A stretch of 64,000 nucleotides of DNA from positions 172,409-236,408 of the forward strand of contig JACAAK010000021.1 in the NCBI GenBank assembly GCA_025093985.1. Direction: 5' to 3'. This document shows positions 9,648 through 21,164 of the stretch, one piece after another. This DNA is from Calvatia gigantea (Eukaryota > Basidiomycota > Agaricomycetes > Agaricales > Lycoperdaceae). Made by a program: the position numbers and the translations under genes. Positions within the stretch are counted from its first letter, which is position 1, and every line of letters begins with the position of its first letter. A model generated the notes under the pieces. That model was not told the DNA's origin, searched no databases, and saw only the letters and a list, made by a program, of their open reading frames with translations.

Positions 9648-12600
9648 AGTGAGTCGACATCTGAGACACTTCACTTTCCGAAGCTCACAGGGATCAATCA
9701 TAATTCATGGGCAGATAATATGAAAGCCACCCTACAAGCCTGTTATCTTTGGCTATTCATCAAGGAAGAGGAACCTTGCCCTCCAAAGCCATCAGTTAAG
9801 GCCCCTGTTGACAGTCAAGAGAATCCCCTTGGATGAAGTACAGCTGAGTATAAGGAGTAGAAGCAAGATCAGGAAGATTATCGACATTGGCTGTGTTCTG
9901 ACAGTGCTGCAATAGGCTTAATTCAAGGTGTAGTTGATTTCTCTCAATGTGAGCACATTGTAAGTGCTTCAACTTTACAAGAGATGTGGGACTTGCTTCA
10001 ATCCATTCATGTTATGCAGCATCAAGGGATAACAGTCCATTATCTCTTCCAAGACATCTACTCGAAGAAATGGGATGAGAAAATACTCATGTCTGATCAC
10101 CTTGGTTATTTCCTTTGAATTCACCATCAAATTATTGAAGCTAGAGAGAGGTTGGATGAGACACAGATCATTCATGCCATCCTTCTTTCCCTTCCATGTA
10201 CAAATGTCTGGGAGGTTGTCAAGCAAAACCTTCCTGACAAAGGGAGGAACCTTACCTTGGAGATGGTCATTGCTGAGCTAATCACTGTACATGAACATTT
10301 GCTATGTGACAAGCAGGCTGAAGAAATTTTGGAGAAGATGAAGGCTGAACAGTTAGCCTTACTCTCGAAATCGGGTGGCTCTTTGAGTGGAAGTGGTAGT
10401 GGCAAAGGTGGTAGGAAGTTGAAGAGAAAGGCAAACGAAAGCCAAAACCAGAGGATAAATATTTCAACTGTCACTAAAAGGGCCATTGGAAGTCTAACTG
10501 TCCAAGTGTGCCAAAAAGTAAGAAGAAGTCAGGAGGAAAGTCAACAAACTTAGCTGTTGAGGATTCACCTTTTTTGGGCAAAAGGGAGGTTGGGCAAATG
10601 TTAATGGCGGTGGAAGGTAAAACATTGGGACTGGAGTTGTTGCTTGATTGTGGAGCAACATCTTATATGTTCGCACAGTGAGAATGTTTTGACAAATATG
10701 TGGAAACATCAGACAAGGAATTCATGACCATTGGTGGCTGAAATCGTGTGCCTGTTATTGGACGTGGTTCAATCAAGTTCCATGCAAAGCTCTCTAATGG
10801 TTTCACAACTGTCATTCTTTATAATGTGCTTCATGTTCCCCATCTCGGAGCAAATCTTGTCAGCCTTGGTACCTTACAGTGTAATGGAGTGACTATACAG
10901 AGTGATGAGAAAGGTTTAGTTGTCTTACTCAAGGGAGAACCATTGTTTTGTGCTGTTCTTGCTGGAGCAACTGGGACCTTATATTTCATCCAACGTGCCT
11001 ACAATTCCAACTCTGAGCAAGCTGCTCTTCTAGCTCAAGGAGAATCAATGTATTTGTAGCATAGGTGAATGGGTCATTTGAGCCTGACAATGATCGATGT
11101 AATGAAACATCAAGACATTATCAGGGGACTTGTAATACTGTAAATGAACCCATCGAGTTTGACCATATATGCAGTGGTTGTGCTCATGGAAAGTCCCACC
11201 ATTTACCTATGCCAAACATTAGCTTGTCAAAGTATTCAAAACTCAAGCTGGTCATAATGGATCTTACAGGTCTGATGTCAGTTCCCACATGGGATGGATA
11301 TCTTTATACTCTCGTTGTCATTGAGGTTAGCTGCCATTATCCTGTTGGGAGGTTGTTGAAGTCTAAGGATGTTGTCAGTAATGCAGTGAGAGATGTCCTG
11401 GTGATATTAGAACAATAACTGGGTGTCAAAGTTTAATGCTTATACACTGATAATGGCACTGAATTCATAAACAAGACAATGGATTTGTTCTGTTGTTGCA
11501 ATGGAATCATACATAAAACAACAAATCCTTACCTTCCTGAGCAAAATGGCATAGCCAATCATGCAATCACTGTGTTCTTCAAGATGGTCCAGTGCATGTT
11601 GCATTCAGCTGGCATTGACCTGAAGTATTGGGGGGAAACTTTCATGTATACAGTGCATATTCGAAGTCTCACACTTAACTCAGGGTTGAAGGGAGTTATC
11701 CCTTATGAAGCCTAGACTGGAAGGAAAGCAGATGTGTCACACTTGTGAGTTTTTGGTTTATTAAGGTAGGCTTATGTTCCAAAGCCAGTATGTGAAGGAA
11801 AGCTTGAGTTGAGAGCTATCATGGTAAGGATGTTAGGTTAGTGGGCTAATAAAACAAAGGGTTACTGACATGAAGATTTGGAGAATGGGAAGTTGATAGC
11901 CTTACGAGATATTCAATTCTTAGAGGACAATGCTCCCAGTAATCTGGCAGTAGTTGAAATTAACTGGCTACAGGTACCATCCCAGCAAATCAATAGTCTC
12001 ATTGATGAGACTTTAGCCAAGGATAGTACCATTTCTCTGAAACCAGAGGTTACTACCCCTCCTACTAAGGAGCCTACACCATCACCACTGACCAAAGTCA
12101 AATAGCTGCTGCCACCAACGAAAAGGCCCAGTAAGTGGGCAGACTTACTGAAAAGGGAGCCATCAAGCTGTGTTCGAAAACCTGTTGAACATGGGCTTTT
12201 AGTACTCAAAGAATCAGCTATCGAGTATGGACAGGCCAATATAGCCTTCATAGGGGTTGCTAATGAACCTCGAACATATAAGGAGGTCCAAGCATCCCCC
12301 CATGCTAACAAGTGGGAGAAAGTGATCAAGTCTGAGTATGATCAGTTAAAGAGGATGGACGTTTTTGAGTGGATGAATGACTTACTGGATGGCAAAAAGG
12401 CTGTGGGTAGTCAGATTGTGTTCAAAGAAAAGCTGGATGGCCAAGGAAAACATGTTAAGTTCAAGGCAAGAATAGTGGCAAAAGAGTACTCACAATTACC
12501 TGGAGAAAATTACAGTGAAACCTTCTTATCAGTGGTAAAATTCTCAACATTGCATATTTTCCTTGCTCTCGCAGCTTTACTCAATTTTGAACTTCACCAA

Positions 12601-13851
12601 CTTGACATTGTCACAGCTTATCTCCAGGATGATCTTGATGAGGAGATCTATGTGGAAGTTCCAGAGGAAGTTGAGAAATTTGGGATGGGTGGATGTTACT
12701 GGAAATTGCAGAAAGCAATATATGAGTTAAAACAAGCTGGGAAACAGTGGAAGAAGAAGCTTCATGAAGCTCTTGTTGCTTCCAGATTTTGTTGAGCCAT
12801 TGCCGACGATTGTCTTTATGTCAAATAGAAGAATGGGCATCTTGTCCCTCTCATTCTTGTCTATGTCAATGACATGGCAATCGCAGGTCCAGGGTTCCTC
12901 AAGATCATTAGCTTCAAGGAATCTCTTGGCAAAAACTTTGAGGTGACAGATCTCAGAGAACTCAAGTATATTCTGGGAATTTCAGTGACACAAGATTGAG
13001 TGAACCATCTGATCTACCTGAACCAAGCTGTGTACATCACTAGAATGCTCGCAAAATATGGTATGCAGGACACACACCCCATTTCAACTCCAGTTGCTAC
13101 CAAGCACAAGCTGACAACCAACCAATTGCCTGAGTCTAATAATGAGATTCAGGCTTACAACAAGTATGCTGGAGGTATTCATTACCTTTCACTTGTGGGA
13201 TCATTGTTGTTCACGATGCAAACTTGACCTGATATACAGTATGCTGTCAGTTTGGTTGCAAAATTTGGTGGAAATCCTGGAATTCCTCATCTTATGGCAG
13301 CAAAACAGATCCTGCAATATTTGAAAGGAACACTTGACTATAGCCTTGTACTGGGACATCGTGGATGTGATGCCATTGACATCATTGGTTGGACAGATTC
13401 AGACTGGGCCCAGGATCAAGACAATCAACAGTCAACAAGCAGTTTTGTGTTTGATGTGGCTGGGGGTTTTGTAGTGTAGTCATTGAAAAAGCAGCTGACA
13501 GTGGCAACTTCGACTGTTGAGGCTGAATATGTTGCATCAGCCAATGCTGTAAAAGAGACAGTTTGGCTACAAACCTTGTTGAAGGAGCTTGGCCACCTGC
13601 AAGTGACAGCAATGACAATCCATGCTAACAACCAGGGCTGTATTGCCCTTTCTCACAATCCCATTGGGTACTCATGTGCCAAACACATTGACATATGTCA
13701 CCATTTCATCTGTGAACATATCGAGAACAATGAGGTTGACCTAAAATACATGTCCACAAGGGACATGTTAGTTGACATTTTTATGAAGGTGTTGCCCAAG
13801 GAAGCCTTCATGAAATTTAGGACTGCATTAGGTGTCCTACCCAAAAATTAA
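9636..13851 (+). pseudogene. gag-pol of copia-1, broken
   Basis: This is one copia polyprotein with stops and at least one frame change (near 10440-10460). In order: gag with Phe-Pro-Lys-Leu-Thr-Gly near 9670; a single CCHC knuckle near 10455-10500; protease triad as Asp-Cys-Gly-Ala-Thr (10646-10660); integrase HHCC (zinc pair Cys-Ser-Gly-Cys near 11175) and core to about 11700; RT 12320-13000; and RNase H 13380-13851. The RT catalytic box reads Tyr-Val-Asn-Asp (12862-12873) instead of Tyr-Val-Asp-Asp. These losses would inactivate protease and RT. Confidence 0.85.
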
Positions 13852-13860
13852 CACCTCGCC

Positions 13861-13870
13861 GAGTGGGAGG
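13861..13870 (+). other. Polypurine tract of copia-1
   Basis: GAGTGGGAGG lies directly before the 3' LTR, the expected place of the plus-strand primer. Confidence 0.6.
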
Positions 13871-14139
13871 GTTGAAAATTGGTGGCTCAGTGTTATATGC
13901 TAATGTCATGAAGAATTTTCAGGTTTCCATATTCATTCCATTCTGTTGTTTCAGTTCTGATTCTGCTGCAAAAGTCTTTTTTGTATTGTCTTGTAAATAA
14001 GTGTACATTACTGTTTCCTCACTTATATGTAGTCTCCTGTATTCTCAAGGTCCAGTTCTTTTCTGTGGACCTCAGTCCACTGTGAAGCCTGCAAGTACTG
14101 TTGTCACCTACACTGTACTTACAAAGATATGTCACATCA
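13870..14139 (+). repeat. 3' LTR of copia-1
   Basis: This 270 bp copy of 9362-9631 is followed by GCCTT, the right half of the TSD. Confidence 0.85.
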
Positions 14140-14345
14140 GCCTTTCTTGTTGAAGAATCATATTGTTATTGATCACAAAGACCAGTTGGTTATGGATATG
14201 AATGTGAATTACAATTTAATTGGACCAAACACACCAAAGCCTCAAAGTAAAAGATCATTACAGGATGTCAAAAATAACAGGCATCATACTATTGAGACTA
14301 CCTGTCAATACTAATGTGACATATTACAGGAATTAAAAGATTGCT
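14140..14345 (+). pseudogene. Gypsy-2 protease-RT linker, fragment
   Basis: This continues the gypsy-2 frame cut at 9361: after the Gly-Met/Ile-Pro-Phe-Leu junction comes Asn-His-Ile-Val-Ile-Asp-His, the conserved segment after the protease in this kind of fungal gypsy polyprotein. It runs to TTGCT at 14341-14345, where the solo LTR sits, and resumes at 15294. Confidence 0.7.
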
Positions 14346-15293
14346 TGTTATGTATGTTACCTTCTTTACAACTGAGCTGTTATGACCTTAGTCTGCTAAG
14401 ACCTCAGGTTGCAGCTTAGGCTAAGTCTTGAGGGCAGGTAAGGGGAGAGGAACAAAGGTGGTTTAAGCATACTGAATACAGTGGATGTATGTATGCTTAA
14501 ATACAGGGAGCCATCCAGTTGAATGGATGGAGTAACTATGTGAAATGTCCAATCAGGCTGGCATAGTAGTTAACATGAATCATAGACAGAGATCACTCAA
14601 CAGGAATAGATGAAACAGATATGCTAATGGACAGGAATGTAGATAAGGATGGAGTGCAACTTGATCAGTAGAAAACCATAACATGAGCCTGAATCATTCT
14701 CTACTCAGAAAGGAGGTTTAATGCTATAGCTTGGGAGAATATGACAAGTCTCAATGACTTCTGTGCAGACTTCAGATCACTCCCTTGAGTAGAAGCTCAT
14801 ACTTGTCTGAGAAGTCCAAGTTAAGTATCTCTATGGTCCCCAAGGTTATTAACCTTGTAGTAGACAAGTGAAGATAGAAAGCTTGTTACTAGAATAATAT
14901 AAGGTAATACAAAGGTACTACTTAGAGTTATATATTAGCTATATGTAGGAGATAAGTAATTATGTAGTAAGAAGGTATGAGTCAATGAGAGACTACTATA
15001 GGTTAATTGGTAATCTAAGGAGTCATAGGGGATAAGTAATAAATAAAAAGAGAAGAAGATATGAATCAATAGAAGAGGGAGACAAGTAAATAGAAGTCCA
15101 GTAATAAGAATATAGGGTATAAACAGAAACATGACTCAGAATGAGTCACAAGAAGATAGACTAGAACTACATGTGTTAATAAATAAAAATAGACCAGAGA
15201 AAAGATAAGTAAGTCTGAGGAGAAAGTAATATGCTATGAAACAAGGTTAATATGCTAGTGGGAAGAGTCTAGGGATGTGGTAAGTTTGTAACA
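14346..15293 (+). mobile_element. Solo LTR of the element L family, carrying a second solo LTR
   Basis: It is flanked by TTGCT on both sides (14341-14345 and 15294-15298), so it is a solo LTR made by LTR-LTR recombination and not the partner of 7828-8447. Without the inner insertion it is about 637 bp. The inner insertion (14378-14683) lies close to its left end. Confidence 0.9.
14378..14683 (-). mobile_element. Solo chromovirus LTR inside a solo LTR
   Basis: This 306 bp LTR of the chromovirus A-F type is in minus orientation and flanked by TGAGC on both sides (14373-14377 and 14684-14688). It is CpG-poor and close in sequence to the C/D-type LTRs. Confidence 0.92.
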
Positions 15294-16200
15294 TTGCTTG
15301 TCCCTAACACACAAGCATATGGATGAAGCCTGTACTGTGGAAATGACTAATAAAGTTGTGGTTGCAATGATTTCTAATTGGATCATGAGCATAGAGATGT
15401 TGGCCTTACTACAGAAGAAGGAGCAGAAAGTTGTTTCTGAATTCAGTTCCATATTTGATGACATTCCCCATGTCAACAAATTGCCAAATGATATTAAGGC
15501 TTGCATCAATCTCAAGGATACTAATAAGATGATTGCAACCCAGTCTTATTCCTGCCCTCAAAAATTTAAGGAAGCTTGGAAAATGCTCTTAGACCAACAT
15601 TTAGCTGCAGGCCATATATGCCCTTTATCTTCCCAACATGCTTTCCCCACATTCATTATTTCAAAGGCTAATCTGATGGCATTACTGAAATGGGTCAATG
15701 ACTACCATCAATTGAATAAGAACACTGTTCTGAACAATTACCCATTGCCCCACATTGATGACATTTTAGCTAACTGTACAAAAGGGAAGATTTGGGCTAC
15801 TATTGATATAATGAATGTCTTTTTCCAGACAAAAATGTGAGAGTCAGATATACACCTCACTGCTGTTTCAATACCTTTTGGTCTTTATGAATGGAATGTG
15901 ATGCCCATAGGATTGTGCAATACACCTGCTATTCATCAATGTCATATAATGTGTGTTCTGCAAAAGTATATTGGAAAGAATTGTCATGTATATTTGGATG
16001 ACATTATAATTTGGTTGAATTCTATTGACAAACATGTCCATAATGTTTGTTTCATCTTGCAGGCATTGAAAAATACCAGTCTCTACTGCAACTTGAAGAA
16101 AATGAAACTTTTCTGCCTTGAGGTTGATTTTTTGGGACATCACATTAGTTGCCATGGTGTAGAACCTGATGAAAAGAAAATTGAGCATATATTATTGTAG
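15294..16200 (+). pseudogene. Gypsy-2 reverse transcriptase, broken
   Basis: The frame is open from about 15298 to 15838, is cut by TGA (15838-15840) and continues at 15898. It has the RT fingers and palm in order, with the catalytic Tyr-Leu-Asp-Asp-Ile near 15990-16005 and the Phe-Leu-Gly-His motif near 16130. The sequence is AT-rich and clearly a different gypsy family from A-F, which use Tyr-Met-Asp-Asp. Confidence 0.85.
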
Positions 16201-17181
16201 CCTGTTCTAAAAAGCACAAAGAATGTCTGCCACTTCTTGGGACTTGTGTGCTATATAGCTGTTTTCTTGCCAAACTTGGCATTACACATGTTTCTCTTAT
16301 TAAAGTTGACTGAGAAACATTGTGATTATGACTTTCCTACATGGACAGAAAAGTACCAGAAGGTGTTTGATGCCATTAAACAAATTGTGCTCAGTAGTGA
16401 TTGTCTTACCACTATTGACTACTCAAAGATGCCCAAATACTGTATTTTTGTCACTACTGATGCTTTCAATGTCCACAGCAGTGTAGTTCTGAGTTTTGGA
16501 AAGATATAGAAATTGGCCAAACCTATTGTCTTTGAGTCCAGAATATTCAAGCATGTAGAGTTAAATTATCCTGTACATGAAAAGAAGCTCTTTGCAATTG
16601 TATATGTACTGGAAAAATGGAGAGCAGATTTAGTGGGTGTCCCATCCCATTCATGGTAATCACAGACCACAGAACTCTTGAATGCTTCCAAACACAGAAA
16701 TACCTGTTCTGTCATCAGGCAAGGTGGATGGAATTTATGCAGCAATATGATTTTGACATTGTATATATCAATGGTGAGGTGAATTCCATAGTAGATGCCC
16801 TATTCTGCACTGATTTTCCAGAAGCACCAGAAGAATATAATGCCTTTCACATATTACACTTTGATTGATTGGATGAACTTGAGAGGCCAGTTTGCTCCAT
16901 ACTACCTGCTGACATGGTTCAATGGCATTAGGTAAAAGAACTCTGTAAATTTAGTGATAAACTTGAAGCTGTCACATATATCTTGTCTGTTTTGGCAGAT
17001 AATAAATTACATGGTGCTATCCTAGAAGATTACCAAACTGATTCCTTCTGTAAACATGCCATTGAATCTTGGTAAATGATAGAGAGAATGGAATAAAAGG
17101 GTAACCTACTTTTTTTTGAAGGCTGCCTTGTCATACTATGAGTAGGCACCATTTGTAAGATGATTTATGTATGGCATATGA
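16201..17181 (+). pseudogene. Gypsy-2 RNase H and integrase N-terminus, broken
   Basis: RNase H is readable (Thr-Thr-Asp-Ala-Phe near 16455; Glu-Lys-Lys-Leu-Phe-Ala near 16585; Thr-Asp-His-Arg-Thr near 16660). A decayed linker leads to the start of the integrase zinc domain, which is cut at 17181 by a solo LTR (TSD TATGA) and resumes at 17711. Several stops are present. Confidence 0.8.
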
Positions 17182-17710
17182 TGTTATAGTGAGATTGACT
17201 TTGTCCTAAGTCAACCCAATATCTACAGGCAGTTGTGATATCAAAGGGGACTCCTTCTCAAAGGCTTAAGAATATTAAAGTATTATAACTACTTTGTATA
17301 TTCTTATATCTAAGATCAGAGGTCTTTGTCCTTCAATAGATAACTCTTATAACATCTTATAAAGTAAGCTTAATAGTTCAGAGGTAATGTCTTAGGTTTA
17401 GATTATAAGAGAGTGTTAAGAGAGTTATAGATTGAGTCTCCACCTAACCAAGTAGAAACAATGCTGTCTACTGGTCAAGTTAAAGGGTTTATATACTACA
17501 GTGGTGTGCTACTGTATTGTATTGTATTGATATGTTACTTGTCTAAATATGGTATATAAAAGTCATATAACTTCAAAGTGGTATGACTTTGAATTATTAT
17601 ATAAGTTGTTCTATTTATGTGTATTAAGTTCTAGGCATAGTCTAGGTATGTTCTAGTCTAAGAGCATTCTAGAACTTGTATTATCTAAGTAAATAGTCAT
17701 ATTCATAACA
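17182..17710 (+). mobile_element. Solo LTR of a further LTR family (529 bp)
   Basis: It has TG...CA ends (TGTTATAGTGAG...ATTCATAACA) with perfect TSD TATGA (17177-17181 and 17711-17715). It is unlike the chromovirus, copia or element L LTRs. A TATATAAAAG-like box near 17560 on the plus strand is a plausible promoter. No internal region of this family is in the window. Confidence 0.88.
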
Positions 17711-17947
17711 TATGATGCCTTAGGGCACTTTAGGTTTGACAAGTCATACACTGTGATCTGAGAGTCATTTTATTGGCAGAATATGAGATCCAATTTAGAA
17801 AAGATGTAACTGCTATCTTGTGTTGATTGTCAACATAACAAAGCATCCATGAAGAAGCCATATAGCCCATTGTATCTGTTACCAGTACTACAGGATCATT
17901 TTACTGTGGTAGCAATAGACTTTGTTGGCCCCCTATCCATTGATAAT
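17711..17947 (+). pseudogene. Gypsy-2 integrase zinc domain and core start, fragment
   Basis: This segment resumes the integrase after the solo LTR. It has a Leu-Gly-His-Phe-x-Phe-Asp-Lys segment, Cys-Val-Asp-Cys-Gln (zinc pair) near 17820, and Ala-Ile-Asp-Phe-Val-Gly-Pro-Leu (first catalytic Asp) near 17910-17935. It is cut by copia-2 at 17948 (TSD ATAAT) and resumes at 63194. Confidence 0.85.
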
Positions 17948-18148
17948 TGTTGAGATGAGTATACCAAAGTAGCTAATGCTAGTGGTGGAGAGCAGTTGTA
18001 CTTACTGAGATAGTAGAGATACATTTGAAAGTGAGGTATTGCTAAAGAGTAGTAGTTTGAGTAGAATGAGAAGACTGGATTGTCTAAAGAATAAACACAT
18101 ACTACATAGGGTTTATATACTAAGTCTCTGGATGAAACACTCTACAAC
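17948..18148 (-). repeat. Copia-2 left (3') LTR, outer part
   Basis: This is the first 201 bp of the left LTR. It matches 62442-62642 closely and ends with ACAAC, the TSD of chromovirus B. On the minus strand TATATAAAC near 18109-18118 is a plausible TATA box. Confidence 0.92.
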
Positions 18149-18459
18149 TGTTGTGGATTTCACCATCTTCACCACATCACTGTACCCATCTCCTGACTTT
18201 CTATCTACCATGTATTTGTTTCATCTATTCTAGTGCCAGTGATCTCTGAGTACTGACTCACATACTACTGTGCCATAGTTATCAGACATTTCATGTAGTA
18301 TCTCCATCCATTCAACTGGATGACACTCTCCATATTTAAGTGTACCTACACCCCTCTGTATTCAGTACACTTAACCACTTCTAGTTCTCTTCCCCTTACT
18401 CACCCTCAAGTCTTAGCCTAAGTTGCAACCTGAGGTTCTACCCAACTAAAATTGTAATA
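18149..18459 (+). repeat. 5' LTR of chromovirus B
   Basis: This is a 311 bp LTR. The last triplet reads ATA where other copies have ACA (transition). TATTTAAG (18335-18342) lies 32 bp before the self-primer word ACACTTAACCA (18367-18377). The primer site follows at 18460 (TTTGGTTAAGC). Confidence 0.9.
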
Positions 18460-18538
18460 TTTGGTTAAGCATCCCTACCTCACCTTGTAAGGAGTAGGCT
18501 GAAATAGGCCTGAACAATAGCTACCCAGGAGCTAGTAT

Positions 18539-19690
18539 ATGAGCTTGAACCCAGATGAATACAGAGAACCAAATCTCATAGTCACAGACAACAAATCAGA
18601 AACCTCAGACAAAGAAGAAACAGGGAACCCCGAAATACCTGTAGAACCAGCAGAACATGATGAACCTGGAGTAAACCCAACAGGAGAGGAGGAAGTACTA
18701 TTAGAACTTCTAAATGAACTTGACTTAGCAGAAGAAGAGTTAACACATCAGGAGAACCCAACATAAGAACAAGGAGAAACCAAAACTGAATCAGAAACTG
18801 AATCAAAAACTGATTCTAGCACTGACTTGGATATGACTGACAACACTGTGGTATCTACAACAACACCCAGTGGGAAAGGCTTAGTGCCAGACCCAGAGTT
18901 CTTTGATGGAACTTACTCCAAGTTTGATGACTGGTGGAGGGCCATAACACTTTTCATGAAGTTCAACAAAATTAGCACAGCAGATGACAAAGCCATAGCA
19001 GTCCTAGCCAGGTTATGAGGAGGAACAGCAGGAGTATATGCAGCCATGAAGGTACCACAAATTTTAGATGGAGAAGACTTGGTAGACTGGAAGGTGTTTT
19101 CTGAGGACTTCAGAAAAACTTTCTCTGATAATGCCTTAAACAGCAAGGCAGAATGGCAGATTGAAAAATTCAAACAGGGAAACAAAAACACAGCTGACTA
19201 TTTAATCAAATTCGAAGTTCTAAAGAGCAAAGTGAAGACTGACAGTAAATATGCAATGTTCTTGCTCAAGAAAAATGCCAGACAAGACATCATTAATACA
19301 ATTATGGGTTATCCACCCAGTGCCAGGCCAGATACCTATGTAGAATAGACAGAAGCCATCCTTGCTGTTGGTCAAGAATATGAAGCATCTGGATACCATA
19401 GAGACAGAAAGACCAGTACCAGAATGACATATGGAGGAATAGGTGAACCTATGAAAATAGGAAGCAAATGCCACATTTTCAATGCTAAAGGAGAACCTAA
19501 GTGCTACAATTGCAGTACTTTTGGACATATAGCCAAAGACTACAAGAAACCCAAGGAATTAATGTGCTATAACTGCAGCAAGATCAGCCATATAGCAAAG
19601 GCTTGTACTGCACCCAAAAAGGTGCAAATCTGCAGAATAGAAGAAGCTGAACCAGAGGAAAAGAAGGATTTTTCCAAGGACTCCAAGTAG
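18539..19690 (+). pseudogene. gag: gag of chromovirus B, broken
   Basis: This 1152 nt frame has an acidic N-terminus, a capsid-like block (Phe-Asp-Asp-Trp-Trp near 18920-18935) and two CCHC knuckles (19501-19545 and 19564-19605). In the first knuckle a Cys is now Tyr (Lys-Asp-Tyr-Lys); in the second a Gly is Ser. In-frame stops lie after 18764, at 19016 (TGA in place of an Arg codon) and in the 19346 region (TAG in place of Trp). Confidence 0.88.
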
Positions 19691-20846
19691 GCACTGCCTT
19701 GAGAGTCAAGAAACTTGTATCTAGGATATCAGACAAGTTTTACATGATTCCTCAGAAACAAAAGCACAAACTAAACCTGAAAGGAAACATTCTAATGCCA
19801 GGAAAAGAGATCACAGTAAACACAATTGTGGACTCAGGATGTACCATCAGCAGCATCAGCAAGAAACTAATTGACAAAGAAAACATCCCAATGAGGAAAT
19901 TAGGGCAGCATATCATAGTATTAAATGCAGACAGAACACCAAACCAGGGGGAAAAAGTAACAGAGACAACATCCATTGACATAGACATTCAAGGGCACAA
20001 AAAAAGGATTGAGGCCTCAGTCATACAACTACAGGATAGAGTAGAGGTATTCTTGGGACACAACTGGCTAGTCAAGCACAACCCAGAAGTAGACTGGAAT
20101 ACCAGAGAAATCAAGTTCACCTGATGCCCACTAAGCTGCCGATTCCCCCACCAAAACATTCACATTACAGACAAAATACAAAGTATGGCCATCATGGAAG
20201 ACTTATGGGAAGAAGAAGAAGAACCTGACCCAACCAAACCAGAAGACTTACCTGACTATATGCAACCATTTACACATCTGTTCAATAAGACAACCTTCGA
20301 TAAACTCCTGGAATGGACAGAATGGGATCACAAAATCACCTTAACAAAAGATACCCTGAAAGAAATAAGTGCTAGCACATATAACATAACAATTAAGGAA
20401 CAGGACAAACTCCAAGCGTTTATCAAGGAGAATCTGGAATCAGGATGGATAAGACCATCAAAATCCCTATATGCAGCACCTATCTTTTTCATCCTAAAGA
20501 AAGATGGATCCAAAAGGCTGATACAAGATTATTGATGGTTAAACAGTGTGGTGGTCAAGGACAAGACCCCACTACCAAGAATCAGAGAAGTCATCAACAA
20601 ACTAGGCAAGGCAAAGTACTTCAATAAGCTAGACATCATTTGGGGATACAACAATGTCAGGATCAAAGAAGAAGACAAGTAGAAGGCAGCATTCCTCATG
20701 AATGAGGGACTCTTCAAGCCAATGGTCATGTATTTTGGACTAAGCAATTCACTGGGAACCTTCTCTCACATGATAACAAGCATTTTCTGGAACCTGCTAC
20801 AAAATGGAGATATTGTGAACTATATGGATGACTTTGCAATTCTAGG
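19669..20846 (+). pseudogene. pol: pol of chromovirus B, protease and RT N-terminal half
   Basis: The frame is -1 to gag and begins at the T-run GATTTTTCC (19667-19675). The protease has Val-Asp-Ser-Gly-Cys near 19830; the RT is readable to Tyr-Met-Asp-Asp-Phe-Ala-Ile near 20821-20841, immediately before chromovirus C is inserted (TSD CTAGG). Stops include TGA near 20122 and 20533 and TAG near 20681. The RT sequence continues at 39640. Confidence 0.88.
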
Positions 20847-21146
20847 TGTTACAACCTTAGTCTGAATAAGGTTGCAACTTAGGCTAAGACTTGAGGGCAA
20901 GTAAGGAAATGAGAATGAGGTGGTTAAGCATACTGAATACAGAAGAGTATATGTACACTTAAATAAGAAGGGACATCCAGTTGAATGGATGGAGTTAACT
21001 ATGTGAAACATCTGATGACAATAGTGTGATAGTTATACAAGTCAATACTTGGAGATTGCTGAGACGTTAATAGCTGAAACAGATACTGGACAAGACTAGG
21101 TGCAGACAAGTACAGAGGTGAGATGGAGCCAGCAGAAATCACAACA
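20847..21146 (-). repeat. 3' LTR of chromovirus C
   Basis: This 300 bp LTR is preceded (transcription sense) by a G-run plus TAAT at 21147-21156, the polypurine tract. Confidence 0.9.
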
Positions 21147-21164
21147 TTACCCCCCAATTAGGCT

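Larger units (their letters stand above)
9362..14139 (+). mobile_element. Copia-1, full-length Ty1/copia LTR retrotransposon
   Basis: This is a 4778 bp element with 270 bp LTRs (9362-9631 and 13870-14139), a tRNA-type primer site and a purine tract (13861-13870). It is inserted in the gypsy-2 protease. The flanking 5-mers are ACCTT (left) and GCCTT (right), a TSD with one transition. The right LTR's first base reads G instead of T, so the boundaries are certain to within about 2 bp. The coding region is decayed. Confidence 0.88.

Noticed and set aside
7828..15293. The two element L-type LTRs (7828-8447 and 14346-15293) as the pair of one element
   Set aside because: The right copy has its own TSD TTGCT on both sides, so it is a solo LTR; the left copy has unmatched flanks.
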